A stretch of 64,000 nt of DNA from positions 1-64,000 of the forward strand of contig JADYYE010000046.1 in NCBI GenBank assembly GCA_020853815.1. Direction: 5' to 3'. Below, one piece after another: positions 35,507 to 43,907 of this stretch. Positions within the stretch are counted from its first letter, which is position 1, and each line of letters opens with the position of its first letter. Source of the DNA: Phycisphaerales bacterium (GTDB lineage Bacteria > Planctomycetota > Phycisphaerae > Phycisphaerales > UBA1924). Position numbers and translations under genes: made by a program. The notes beneath the pieces are model-generated. The model searched no databases and was not told the origin of the DNA. It saw only the letters and a program-made list of their open reading frames with translations.

Positions 35507-36849
35507 GAAGGCGACTCCGGGGAGCGTGCGGTCGTCGAAGGTCCCATTGGGGATGGCGTCTGGTCCGGTGTTGCGGATGCTGGCGGCTTCGCGTTGCCCG
35601 GGCGGCGCGTGATTTTCAATGCGCGGCGATCAAGCTCCGCGGCGACATCGGAGAGTGACCTGCCTGAGGAGATGAGCTTGGCCAGCGTGAAATACAGCAC
35701 GTCGGCCGCCTCCGCGACGACATGATCGGGATCGTGAGCCTCGACCAACTCTCGCGCTTCCTCCGTGATCTTTGCCGCGAGGAGATCGGGGTTGGTGAAG
35801 AGACGATGCGTGTAACTGCCTTCGGGAGCCGCGTGCTTGCGTGCAAGAAGCGTTCTCTCCAGCGCAGGGAGGCCGGGGCCGACACCGGCGCTGTCGCCCC
35901 AGCACGTCGCGGTGTTGTTGTGGCAGAAGCCGGGGGGGCGTTGGCGCACGACGAATCGCAGCGCATCGCGATCGCAATCGAGATCGACGCGGAGAAGGTC
36001 CTGTGTCGCACCGGACGATTCGCCCTTGATCCACAGGCCACGCCTGCGCGAGCGATACACGCCGCGGCGGAAGCGGATCGCTTCGCGCAGCGACGCACGA
36101 TCTGAGTATGCGAGCCCGAGCGCCACGCCATGCTCGTTCACGACGACGGTCGGCCATAGGCCGTCGGGGCGATCCGAGCAGAGCGGCGCGGCGATGGCGT
36201 CGGCGAGCGACATGTGACCGGTGTAGATCGCCATGCCGACCTGCGCATCCGCGCCGAGTCGATCGAGCGTGGCGACCTCTTCGGCGCTCGTCACGCCGCC
36301 GGCGATCGTGACGCGCACGCCGCCCGCGGCTTCGATCACTGACTTGGCTTGGGCGACGTCCAGCCCCACCATCCGCCCTTCACGTTCGACGAAGGTGACG
36401 AGGAAGCCGGACACCAGCGGCGCGAGTCGACGGAGCACCTCGCTCGCGAGCTCTCCCGTGCCTTCGCGCCATCCCTTGACCACGACCCGCCCATCGAAGC
36501 AATCGACGGCGGCGATCAGACGCTCGCGAGGCAGGCGCGAAAGAAGCTCGGGCTTGGCCGCGGTGCCGAGGATGATCTTGGCGGCCCCCGCGTCGAGCCA
36601 GCGGACGGCGGTTTCGTAGTCGCGGATACCGCCGCCCACGCGGCAGGGCGCACGACGCACGAGCGACTCGATCAACTCGCGGTTGCTCCCTGTCCCGATC
36701 GCAGCGTCGAGATCGATAACGGCGACCTCGCCCGCGAGCGAGAACTGATCGAGGATGGGATGCGGATCGCCCGCGTCAAGGGCCTTTTCGCGGCCGCCAA
36801 CGAGTTGGACCGTCGAGCCGCCCATGAGATCGATCGCCGGGATGATCAT
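35503..36849 (-). CDS. hisA: trifunctional HisA-HisI-HisE fusion
   Basis: A protein of 448 residues with three histidine enzymes in a row. Residues 1-225 are HisA, the ProFAR isomerase barrel, with IIPAIDLMGG (Asp 7) at the start and AAVDCFDGRVVVKGW near 114. Residues about 235-320 are HisI, the phosphoribosyl-AMP cyclohydrolase: RSRRRGLWIKGESSG, DLDCDRDALRF with Cys 292, and zinc-ligand Cys 309 and 316. Residues about 330-412 are HisE, the phosphoribosyl-ATP pyrophosphatase: ITEEARELVEA and VVAEAADVLYF. A Pro/Ser-rich tail follows. HisIE fusions are common, fusion to HisA is not. The start and the hisF stop share an ATGA. Confidence 0.92.
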   Translation of the reverse strand: MIIPAIDLMGGSTVQLVGGREKALDAGDPHPILDQFSLAGEVAVIDLDAAIGTGSNRELIESLVRRAPCRVGGGIRDYETAVRWLDAGAAKIILGTAAKPELLSRLPRERLIAAVDCFDGRVVVKGWREGTGELASEVLRRLAPLVSGFLVTFVEREGRMVGLDVAQAKSVIEAAGGVRVTIAGGVTSAEEVATLDRLGADAQVGMAIYTGHMSLADAIAAPLCSDRPDGLWPTVVVNEHGVALGLAYSDRASLREAIRFRRGVYRSRRRGLWIKGESSGATQDLLRVDLDCDRDALRFVVRQRPPGFCHNNTATCWGDSAGVGPGLPALERTLLARKHAAPEGSYTHRLFTNPDLLAAKITEEARELVEAHDPDHVVAEAADVLYFTLAKLISSGRSLSDVAAELDRRALKITRRPGNAKPPASATPDQTPSPMGPSTTARSPESPS

Positions 36850-38321
36850 TCGTTGATCTCCATGCGGAGCGGGATGGCCCGCTGCGCGAGCCAGTGCTTG
36901 ACGCCCGCGACGGTCCACTTCGCGTCGTGGAAGATCGACGCGGCGAGCACGGCGTCGGCGCCAGCGTGGATCGCGTCCACCAGATGCTCCGGGCCGCCCG
37001 CACCGCCGGACGCGATGACCGGCACATGCACGGCGTCGGACACGGCGCGGAGGAGTTCGAGGTCATAGCCGGCGTGCGTGCCGTCGCGGTCCATGCTGGT
37101 GAGGAGGATCTCGCCCGCGCCCCGCTCGACGCACGCGCGAGCCCAGTCGATCGCATCGAGGGTCGTTGCCTCGGTCCCGGAGCGTACGACAACTCGCCAC
37201 GCGGGTTCGGCTCGCGAGTGATCCCGCTTGGCATCGATCGCGATGACGGTGCATTGCACGCCGAACCGCTCAGCGATGGATGAAATGATGGACGGGTCGC
37301 GTACCGCGGCGGTGTTGACGCCGACCTTATCCGCGCCGGCGTCCAGGAGACGCATCGCGTCGTCGATGGAGCGCACTCCGCCGCCAACAGTCAGCGGGAT
37401 GGACAGGCGGCGACGGATCGCGCGGACGGTGTCCGTCGCTGTGTCGCGAGCGTCGGGCGTCGCGGAGACGTCGAGCATGACAAGCTCGTCGGCTCCGTGC
37501 GATTCGTAGAGAGCGGCGAGTTCGGCGGGATCTCCGGCATCGCGGAGGCCTTGGAAGTTCACGCCCTTGACGACACGAGAGTCACGGACGTCCAGGCACG
37601 GGATAATGCGGGTGCGCTCGGGCGAGCCGGCCGCGTCTGGGCGAGAGGAGAGGAGCCACGGCGAGAATTCGCGCGGTGCGGAGTCGATGCTCGGCGACGT
37701 CACGTTGCGCGTGGGCCCGGACGGGTCCTTGAGCCACTCTCGCATGAGCTCCAGGCCGGCGACCCCGGAGAGTTCGGGGTGGAACTGGCACGCGAGCACG
37801 CCGCGGTCGCGGAAGCACGCGACGAACGGCGCGTCGTAGTGCGAGGTGGCGCACTCGGCGCCCAACGGCGGAACACGGAGGCAATAGGAATTCGCGTAGT
37901 ACGCCCAGAAGCCGGCGCGAGCGTTCCACGGTCCCACAAAGTTCCAGCCCATCTGCGGCACGCACAGCGGATGCTCCGCGCCGCCACTTTGAAATCGCGT
38001 GATGACGCCCGGGACGAAGCCAAGACCGCGAACGCCCGGCGATTCCTCGCTCGCTTCTGCGAGAAGTTGCAGGCCCAGGCAGACGCAGAGCGTTGGCCGG
38101 CCGTCCCGCAGGCGCGCGAGCAGTGGCTCGATAAGACGGTGCTCGTGCAACGCGGCCATGCCCGCGCCGAACGACCCGACGCCGGGAAGCACGAGGTGCG
38201 TCGCGCTCTCGACATCGCGATGATCGCTGGAGAGCATCGGCGATGCTCCGAGACGCCCGAGCGCCGCGAGCATGGACGCGGTGTTGGCCACGCCGGTCTT
38301 GATGACAACAACGTCGCTCAC
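36846..38321 (-). CDS. hisF: fused imidazole glycerol phosphate synthase HisH-HisF
   Basis: A protein of 491 residues from a GTG. Residues 1-200 are the glutaminase HisH: LPGVGSFGAGM, the nucleophile Cys 81 in CVCLGLQLL, PQMGWNFV, and His 181 and Glu 183 in CQFHPEL. After a linker of about 35 residues, residues 236-491 are the cyclase HisF: RIIPCLDVRDSRVVKGVNF with Asp 244, AIDAKRD, and SMDRDGTHAGYD. The two normally form a heterodimer in bacteria, while yeast HIS7 is a single chain in the same order. The complex converts PRFAR and glutamine-derived ammonia to IGP and AICAR. The gene overlaps hisB (GTGA) and hisAIE (ATGA). Confidence 0.93.
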   Translation of the reverse strand: MSDVVVIKTGVANTASMLAALGRLGASPMLSSDHRDVESATHLVLPGVGSFGAGMAALHEHRLIEPLLARLRDGRPTLCVCLGLQLLAEASEESPGVRGLGFVPGVITRFQSGGAEHPLCVPQMGWNFVGPWNARAGFWAYYANSYCLRVPPLGAECATSHYDAPFVACFRDRGVLACQFHPELSGVAGLELMREWLKDPSGPTRNVTSPSIDSAPREFSPWLLSSRPDAAGSPERTRIIPCLDVRDSRVVKGVNFQGLRDAGDPAELAALYESHGADELVMLDVSATPDARDTATDTVRAIRRRLSIPLTVGGGVRSIDDAMRLLDAGADKVGVNTAAVRDPSIISSIAERFGVQCTVIAIDAKRDHSRAEPAWRVVVRSGTEATTLDAIDWARACVERGAGEILLTSMDRDGTHAGYDLELLRAVSDAVHVPVIASGGAGGPEHLVDAIHAGADAVLAASIFHDAKWTVAGVKHWLAQRAIPLRMEINE

Positions 38322-38905
38322 GACGCGAGCACTCCCTTCGTGCTCGGGATCGAGTCGCCCTCGATCGCGATGGCCTGGCGCAGCGCGAGGGCAAGGGCCT
38401 TGAACGCGGCCTCGGCCTTGTGATGATCGTTCTCGCCGCGGAGGACATCGAGATGGATGGCGGCCCTCGCGTTGCAGGCGAGCGTCTGCACGAAGTGCGA
38501 GATGTTCTCACACGCGAGGGCGCCGAGCATCGGGCGGCGAAGGTCGAGTTGCACGACCGCCGACGCTCGACCGGAGAGATCGACGACGGCGCGGGCAAGG
38601 GACTCATCGAGCGGAGCGTACGCGGAGCCGAATCGCGCGATGCCGCGACGCTCGGCGAGCGCGGCGTCGAGCGCCTTGCCCAGCACGATCGCACAGTCTT
38701 CAACGGTGTGATGATCGTCGATGTGCAGATCGCCCTTGGCGACAAGATCGAGCGAGATTCGTGCGTGGACTGCGAAGGCAGTGATCAGGTGGTCAAGAAA
38801 GCCGATGCCGGTCGCGACATTCACGTCGCCCGACGCGAGGAAGAGTGTGGCCTTGATCGCGGTTTCCCTGGTTGTTCGTTCGATCGTGGCTTGACGGGTG
38901 GTCAT
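38318..38905 (-). CDS. hisB: imidazoleglycerol-phosphate dehydratase HisB
   Basis: A protein of 195 residues containing only the dehydratase. Metal-binding signatures are GIGFLDHLITAFAVHARI, DDHHTVEDCAIVLG and ENDHHKAEAAFKAL. The N-terminal histidinol-phosphatase domain of E. coli HisB is absent, so that step must be done by another enzyme. The ATG at 38905 gives the usual ERTTRETAI start. It is separated from hisC by 100 bases, the largest gap inside the operon, and overlaps hisHF by four bases. Confidence 0.95.
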   Translation of the reverse strand: MTTRQATIERTTRETAIKATLFLASGDVNVATGIGFLDHLITAFAVHARISLDLVAKGDLHIDDHHTVEDCAIVLGKALDAALAERRGIARFGSAYAPLDESLARAVVDLSGRASAVVQLDLRRPMLGALACENISHFVQTLACNARAAIHLDVLRGENDHHKAEAAFKALALALRQAIAIEGDSIPSTKGVLAS

Positions 38906-39005
38906 CGGCGGCTCCGTGCGGCGGGTTTGGTGCAGATCAGTGGCGTGTGCGGGAAGGGCCCGTTGCCTTACATGGCTGAAAGGGCGATCAACGCCCGAGT
39001 CACGT

Positions 39006-40121
39006 TCAGGTCGACGGGCTGGACGCCTTGGATGAGATGACTGATTCGAGAGAATCCCAAAGGCGCGCGAGATCGCTCTCGCCGACCGGGATGGTGATGC
39101 GAAGGGCGTCCTCAAGGCAGGGTCGGTTGGTCCATCGACGCACAGCGATACCACGAGAGGCAAGCGCGGCGTGAACCTCCGCGGCGTGGGGCGTGCGCAG
39201 GAGTACGAAGTTCCCCTGCGACGGCTGCGTATCGGCGCCCCACTGCAGGAGGGAACTCGCGAGCGCGTCGCGATTCGATTTCACCCGCCGTACTTGATCG
39301 AGCATGGCGTCTCGCCCGGTCACAAGGACCCGCAGCGCGACGGCGAGCGACAGACCCGACACGGGATACGGCCCGCCGGCAACGCGAAGGCACGAGATCA
39401 ACTCTTCAGGGCCGATCGCGTAGCCGACGCGAAGGCCCGCGAGCGCCCATGCCTTTGAGAACGTGCGGACCACGATCGCATTGCGATTCCGGAGCGCGGC
39501 GTCGGTCAGATCCTCGTCGGCGAACTCGGCGTAGGCCGCGTCGATAATCACGAGTGGGTTGCCCCCGGACGCGTCCGCGGCGGCGCATATCGCATCGACA
39601 TCGGCGCCGGTCGCAACCGCGCCGGTGGGGTTGTTGGGGGAGACGATCGCGATCGCGCCCGTGCGGGGCGTGATCGCGCGGAGGACTTGCTCGCGTGGAA
39701 ACGGACCGCTCGGCCACGGAACGCTGTCCACGGAGGCTCTTGCGAGTTCCGCGTAGCGCCGGAACATCTCGAAGCTCGGTTCGGGGAGGAGCAGCGAACG
39801 CGTGGAGGAGAGCGTCATGCGGCAGGCGCGATCGAGCGCGTCATCGCCACCCGCGGTGACGATGACCTGCGAGGGCCTCACGCCGAATCTCGCGGCGAGG
39901 GCTGCCTCCAGATCCGCGGCACTCGGATAGCGGCGCAGATTCCGGGATTCGCGGATGCAGTCTTCAAGCCCCTGCCAGGGCGCATCGCCTTCGTTGGCGT
40001 CGAGGTGGAGGTCGATCGGTCCCGGGGCGCGGGGCACACTGTACACGCCGCGGGATGCGATCGCGGCGTGGACCGCGACGCGCGAGTCTGCGAGGGTGAT
40101 CGTGGAGTGTTCCGTTGTCAT
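39006..40121 (-). CDS. hisC: histidinol-phosphate aminotransferase HisC
   Basis: A protein of 371 residues. A class I/II aminotransferase with DANEGD near the N-terminus, SPNNPTGAV at 161, IIDAAYAEF at 192 and the PLP lysine K223 in TFSKAWALAGLRVGYAIG, the HisC form of that motif. It transaminates imidazole acetol phosphate with glutamate. It follows hisG by 61 bases in the same operon, which confirms the substrate. Confidence 0.95.
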   Translation of the reverse strand: MTTEHSTITLADSRVAVHAAIASRGVYSVPRAPGPIDLHLDANEGDAPWQGLEDCIRESRNLRRYPSAADLEAALAARFGVRPSQVIVTAGGDDALDRACRMTLSSTRSLLLPEPSFEMFRRYAELARASVDSVPWPSGPFPREQVLRAITPRTGAIAIVSPNNPTGAVATGADVDAICAAADASGGNPLVIIDAAYAEFADEDLTDAALRNRNAIVVRTFSKAWALAGLRVGYAIGPEELISCLRVAGGPYPVSGLSLAVALRVLVTGRDAMLDQVRRVKSNRDALASSLLQWGADTQPSQGNFVLLRTPHAAEVHAALASRGIAVRRWTNRPCLEDALRITIPVGESDLARLWDSLESVISSKASSPST

Positions 40122-40182
40122 GCAGACTCCGATCGGTGCCGCGCGAGATCATTTCGCATGCGAGAGTTGTTGTTGGGGTGAT

Positions 40183-41067
40183 TCACGGGACGATCTGGGC
40201 GACGGGCGACACGACGATGTCCGTGCCACCCGCGGCCTTGATATCAGGGATCAGCTTGGGGAGTTGGTCGCGCGGGACGGCGGCCTTGACGGCGTACCCC
40301 GATTCGGCGTGCAGGGTTGAGATCGTGGGCTCTCGCATGCAGGGAATCACGCTGCAAACGGCTTCGAGACGATCGCGAGGCACGTTCACTTCCAGCATCA
40401 CTCGCTTTCGCGCTTCCAGCACAGAGCGGAGCAGAAGAACAAGGCGGTCCGTGAACTCGCGCGTTTCCGGGCGGCGCATAGCGGCGGGATTTGCGTAGAG
40501 GCGTGTGGAGCTGGTGAGGAGTTGATCGAAGATCTCCAGGCCGTTGGCGACGAGTGTCGCGCCGGTGGCCGCCACGTCGACGATGCAGTCGGCGTCCTCG
40601 GGTGGGAAGACCTCGGTCGCGCCGAACGAACGCACGTAGCGAGCGTCGAGGTTTCGAGAGGCGATCCATCGCCTCGTGAGGCGCTCGTATTCGGAGGCGA
40701 CGACGATCGCACGCACGGGGACGCGGCCGCGATCGAGCACTTCGGGCGATGCAGCCGCGACGAGACGAACGACATCAAGGCCGGTGTCCATCAGTTCGAC
40801 GAGCTCGGCGCCCAGTTCGGCGACCCAGTCGGCGCCGGCGAATCCGATATCGCGCGACCCGGCGTGGAGCATCTCGACGATGTTTTGGGGCTTCAGGATC
40901 TTCGCGTTCACGGGAGCGGGTGAGCCCGGGATGACGACGTCGGGGCGATATCCGCGGCTGCTGGCGCGGAGCACGACGCCGGCGTCCGCGAGGAGGGCCT
41001 GCACGCCCTTTTCCATGCGTCCCTTTGGAAATGCGAGTTTGATCGAGTTGTCGGGGGCGGGTGACAT
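40183..41067 (-). CDS. hisG: ATP phosphoribosyltransferase HisG, long form
   Basis: A protein of 294 residues, the long (HisG-L) form with the C-terminal regulatory domain (residues about 215-294, EVNVPRDRLEAVCSVIP to the end) that binds histidine, so no HisZ partner is needed. Catalytic-domain markers are KLAFPKGRMEKGV, DIGFAGADWV and the PRPP loop DCIVDVAATGATLVANGL. It catalyses the first, feedback-controlled step of histidine synthesis. It is the first structural gene of the operon; the leader peptide and attenuator lie directly upstream. Confidence 0.95.
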   Translation of the reverse strand: MSPAPDNSIKLAFPKGRMEKGVQALLADAGVVLRASSRGYRPDVVIPGSPAPVNAKILKPQNIVEMLHAGSRDIGFAGADWVAELGAELVELMDTGLDVVRLVAAASPEVLDRGRVPVRAIVVASEYERLTRRWIASRNLDARYVRSFGATEVFPPEDADCIVDVAATGATLVANGLEIFDQLLTSSTRLYANPAAMRRPETREFTDRLVLLLRSVLEARKRVMLEVNVPRDRLEAVCSVIPCMREPTISTLHAESGYAVKAAVPRDQLPKLIPDIKAAGGTDIVVSPVAQIVP

Positions 41068-41163
41068 GTCGGTTCCTTTGGGGCGGGATTGACGCGCGAT
41101 TCGTGATCGGGCTTCGTGGTCGGGCACTGGTCGACAGGGAAGGTGCGGGACGCGGACAGGGAC

Positions 41164-41199
41164 AAAAAGCACAACGCCGGTCTCGATTGAGGCCGGCGT
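41164..41199 (-). terminator. his attenuator: intrinsic terminator between leader peptide and hisG
   Basis: On the minus strand ACGCCGG (41193-41199) pairs with CCGGCGT (41174-41180). The stem continues through a C/A mismatch to a 3-bp CTC/GAG with an AATC loop. It is followed by TGTGC and five T. The hairpin starts 32 bases after the leader-peptide stop codon and ends about 97 bases before the hisG ATG. The geometry is that of a transcription attenuator. A possible antiterminator pairing is GCGTG just after the leader stop with CACGC at the terminator's 5' arm; this is short and unproven. Confidence 0.75.
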
Positions 41200-41231
41200 G
41201 GGTGAATGCCTGAAGTTGGATCAGGTCACGC

Positions 41232-41294
41232 TTACACGGCCCCACGGATCGCGTGGTGGTGGTGCTTGGCGTGATGATGGCAAGAACTGGTCAC
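41232..41294 (-). CDS. hisL: his operon leader peptide (histidine-rich)
   Basis: A short minus-strand ORF from a GTG at 41294 to TAA at 41232-41234 encodes 20 residues, MTSSCHHHAKHHHHAIRGAV. Seven of nine consecutive codons are His (three, then Ala-Lys, then four). It lies 165 bases upstream of hisG with an intrinsic terminator in between. In enterobacteria the HisL peptide has seven consecutive His and lets the ribosome sense charged tRNA-His; the same logic fits here. The start codon is inferred: no ATG precedes the His run in this frame and no Shine-Dalgarno is visible, but the best promoter match would begin transcription at about the GTG, suggesting a leaderless message. Confidence 0.72.
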   Translation of the reverse strand: MTSSCHHHAKHHHHAIRGAV

Positions 41295-41300
41295 GAATGA

Positions 41301-41329
41301 AGTCTTGGCGCTCGGGAACGCGGCGTCAA
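41301..41329 (-). promoter_or_regulatory. candidate his operon promoter
   Basis: TTGACG (41324-41329), 17-base spacer and AAGACT (41301-41306) on the minus strand. The -35 matches five of six consensus bases, the -10 only three. The predicted start point would be near 41294, at the first base of the leader GTG. Kept as a weak candidate because of its position. Confidence 0.35.
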
Positions 41330-41421
41330 GCGAGGGAGACACCCGGGAGATTGATGAAAGTCGATATGCAGGTCCGTGCGCGCCGGCTGGTCAGGACGGC
41401 GTTGGGCGGTACACTCGGCCC

Positions 41422-42111
41422 GTGCGGCGTGCGTTCTCGCTCATTGAGTTGCTGGTGGTGATCGCGGTGATCGCGATCCTGATCGCGATTTTGCTGCCGA
41501 CGCTGGCCGCGGCTCGCGAGAGCGGAAGGCAGGCGGCGTGCCTGTCGAATCTGCGGCAGATCCACTTCGCTTTCCGATCGTACGCGGACACATATAAGGG
41601 GCTTTCGCCCGGGCTCGGCAGGCCGTACACGACGATGCCGAACTGGGCGATCGCGGTGCAGACGGCCTTCGGCGCGGCGGGCGATACATCGAGCGAGCAA
41701 TACGCGACGAGGCTGGTGCTGGTGTGCCCGAGCGCTTCGGCGTGGTATGGAACACCCCTCACGCGGACGTATGCGGTGAACGCGACCGGGCACTCCGGGA
41801 TGCCGGACGACCCGGATGACTATGACAATCCGCCGGCGGGGCGGAGCGTCCATGCGAGGATCGACTTGATTCCGTTTCCAGGACAGACTCCGGTGGCGAT
41901 CGACTCGGCGATCGTGCAGCAGAGCGAGGGGCCGCCGCCGACGCAGACCTCGGGTGTGCTGGATTTCCGGCGCGCGGAGCACGACGCACGGATCGGGCGT
42001 GTTCACGCGACCAAGGGCGGGAAGCCGGGGAAGTTCGACGCGGCTTTCTACGACGGCTCGGCACGGATGGTCGTCGATGTAAGCGAAGCGTTTCGTGAGA
42101 GGCTGCCTTGA
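41422..42111 (+). CDS. pseudopilin-like secreted protein with H-X9-DG-type tail
   Basis: A protein of 229 residues from a GTG. The N-terminus is a type IV prepilin signal, RRAFSLIELLVVIAVIAIL, with Glu at +5 after the processing site. Next come ARESGRQAACLSNLRQI and, near the C-terminus, HATKGGKPGKFDAAFYDGSARMV, the H-x(n)-DG ending of the very large planctomycete DUF1559-like family. These proteins are exported and processed by a prepilin peptidase; their role is unknown. It is divergent from the his operon and apart from the secretion operon at 43.9-52.5 kb. The 185 bases after it show nothing recognisable. Confidence 0.82.
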   Translation: MRRAFSLIELLVVIAVIAILIAILLPTLAAARESGRQAACLSNLRQIHFAFRSYADTYKGLSPGLGRPYTTMPNWAIAVQTAFGAAGDTSSEQYATRLVLVCPSASAWYGTPLTRTYAVNATGHSGMPDDPDDYDNPPAGRSVHARIDLIPFPGQTPVAIDSAIVQQSEGPPPTQTSGVLDFRRAEHDARIGRVHATKGGKPGKFDAAFYDGSARMVVDVSEAFRERLP

Positions 42112-42296
42112 GCGAGAGGGAACCGGAATTGGAAGTCCGTGGGGCGCGATGGCGAGGCCCTCGGCGTGAATACGAGCGCGAAAGTTGGCACGGAGGCCAC
42201 TGACCGAGCGTGGCCGCAAGGGTCAAGGAACGCGCACACGGGAAGATGTTCGCGGCGCGGCGGATATTCCGGCGCGTCGCGTACCGATCGCGCGGC

Positions 42297-43772
42297 TCAC
42301 TCTTCGCGTTCGATCATTCCGAGATCGATCACCACGCCGTCGGGTTGGTAGAGATCGATGTTGAGTTCGCCCTCGGCGATGCCGCTAAGGACGAGGCTGG
42401 TTCGCCCGTGACGAGCCGCAAACTGGAGGTCCTCGACGCTCGGGCCCGCGAAATCGGAGTTGCGCCAGGTCTGGACGTGGAAGTGATAGTGGGCGAGCGC
42501 GAGTTCGCCCGCGTCGAGCATCTCCTGGGGCGCGAAGAACCGGCGGTCGCCGGCACGCTCGCTCCCGCGCGGCATGTACAGCACAAAGCGTGCGAACGCC
42601 GAGGGATCATCGCGCAACGTGATGATCCCGCCGTATTCGGTCGAGTCGTCACGCTGATCGGCGTCGACCTGCGTGAAGATCGCGGCGCTCGCGCCCGGAG
42701 CGTGAATCGCTTCGTCGACCGCCAGGATCGTGAGCACGTCGGCCCACGAGAGCTGCTTGCTCCAGTCTCGCAAGCGAGTCGGCACGGGACGCTTGAAGCT
42801 CGACGTTTCACCACGCTCGCGGAACGAGCGGTCCTTCAGGCGTGCTTCGAGCTCCACGAGCAGCTCGGAGCGGCTCGCTCCAAACCATGCGCTGCGATTG
42901 GCCGACGCCCATCGGATGGGCTCGATATGGCGCAGGCGAAGTCCCTCGGCCTGGTCGGCACGGAGCGAAGAAATGACGGGGGTGGCGCGCGCAAGCCACG
43001 CGGAGGCGGCGGTGTTGGTTGAATCAAGGAGCGAGGTCATCCAGGCGATCTCACCGCCGGAGATGGGGACCACACGCAACTCCGCGAGCAGCCGCCGCAT
43101 GTCTCGGACCACCGGTTCGTCGGGCGCGGCGGCGGCGAGCCACGCGCGACGCTGATCGCCGGCCGGATCGAGGCGTGCCAGCAAGTCCCACGCGGCCTGA
43201 CGCGTGCGCTCGCGCAGCTTGATCGGCGCATCGGTGCCGTCCTCGGGTGGATGAAGGAAAACATCGAAGGCAACCCGCTCGGGCGGAACGCTGGGAGAGA
43301 TCGATTGCATCGCGATGCGCTCCGCGCGCTTTTCGTCGGGAACCTTTTCGACCTCGCGCGCGTAGCTTCGCACCAGCGCCGGCCCGAACTCCGTCCACTG
43401 ACCCGCAACGATTTTGCGGCAGATCGCGGAGACGACCTCGCGATCGGGCTCGACGGGCAACATGCCCCGAAGCTCGTTGCGTGTGTCGGCAAGCCCCGTC
43501 GGATCGGTATCGCCCGCAAAGGTGTCGATGATCGCGATCCGCACCTCGGGCGGCGTTTGCTGCGACCACATTTGGTCCTTCAACGACTCACGGATGCCGG
43601 CACGACGGGTAGGATCGGCGTTCGCCCACGCCTCCCTGACAGCGTCGACTCGGCGCCAGTCGGCGAGCTTGTCGTTGCGGGCATCGACCAGCGGGTCGCC
43701 CGAAGTTTCACCCGAGCCGGAGCAGCCTGCGAAGAGGGCGAGCACGAGGGCCGAGAGCAGCGTGTGGCGCAT
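42297..43772 (-). CDS. lipoprotein with JAMM-like C-terminal motif, function unknown
   Basis: A protein of 491 residues. The signal peptide ends in a lipobox (LVLALFAGCSG), so it is likely membrane-anchored. Residues about 25-340 are helical and Arg/Glu/Ala-rich with no family I recognise. In the last 120 residues I see HYHFHVQ at about 426 and GPSVEDLQFA about 14 residues later, resembling the H-x-H ... S-x-x-D metal site of JAMM/MPN+ proteases, followed by LNIDLYQPDGVVIDLG. An upstream Glu would be needed and is not clearly placed. It follows the secretion operon by 135 bases on the same strand. Confidence 0.55.
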   Translation of the reverse strand: MRHTLLSALVLALFAGCSGSGETSGDPLVDARNDKLADWRRVDAVREAWANADPTRRAGIRESLKDQMWSQQTPPEVRIAIIDTFAGDTDPTGLADTRNELRGMLPVEPDREVVSAICRKIVAGQWTEFGPALVRSYAREVEKVPDEKRAERIAMQSISPSVPPERVAFDVFLHPPEDGTDAPIKLRERTRQAAWDLLARLDPAGDQRRAWLAAAAPDEPVVRDMRRLLAELRVVPISGGEIAWMTSLLDSTNTAASAWLARATPVISSLRADQAEGLRLRHIEPIRWASANRSAWFGASRSELLVELEARLKDRSFRERGETSSFKRPVPTRLRDWSKQLSWADVLTILAVDEAIHAPGASAAIFTQVDADQRDDSTEYGGIITLRDDPSAFARFVLYMPRGSERAGDRRFFAPQEMLDAGELALAHYHFHVQTWRNSDFAGPSVEDLQFAARHGRTSLVLSGIAEGELNIDLYQPDGVVIDLGMIEREE

Positions 43773-43907
43773 GGTGGCAGTGTAAGCCCGCGCCGGACCG
43801 GTTGCCTTGGGCACGAACCGCTCACCGAGAAGGTGTGCTTCCGTCTCACTTTTCTAGTGTGCGATTGCCCGCCCGGCGTTGCCAGGCTTGGCACGCACTT
43901 GGGCGTG

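Noticed and set aside
36108-36311. Possible small genes inside the his operon
   Set aside because: All lie wholly within HisA-HisIE in other frames; no independent support.
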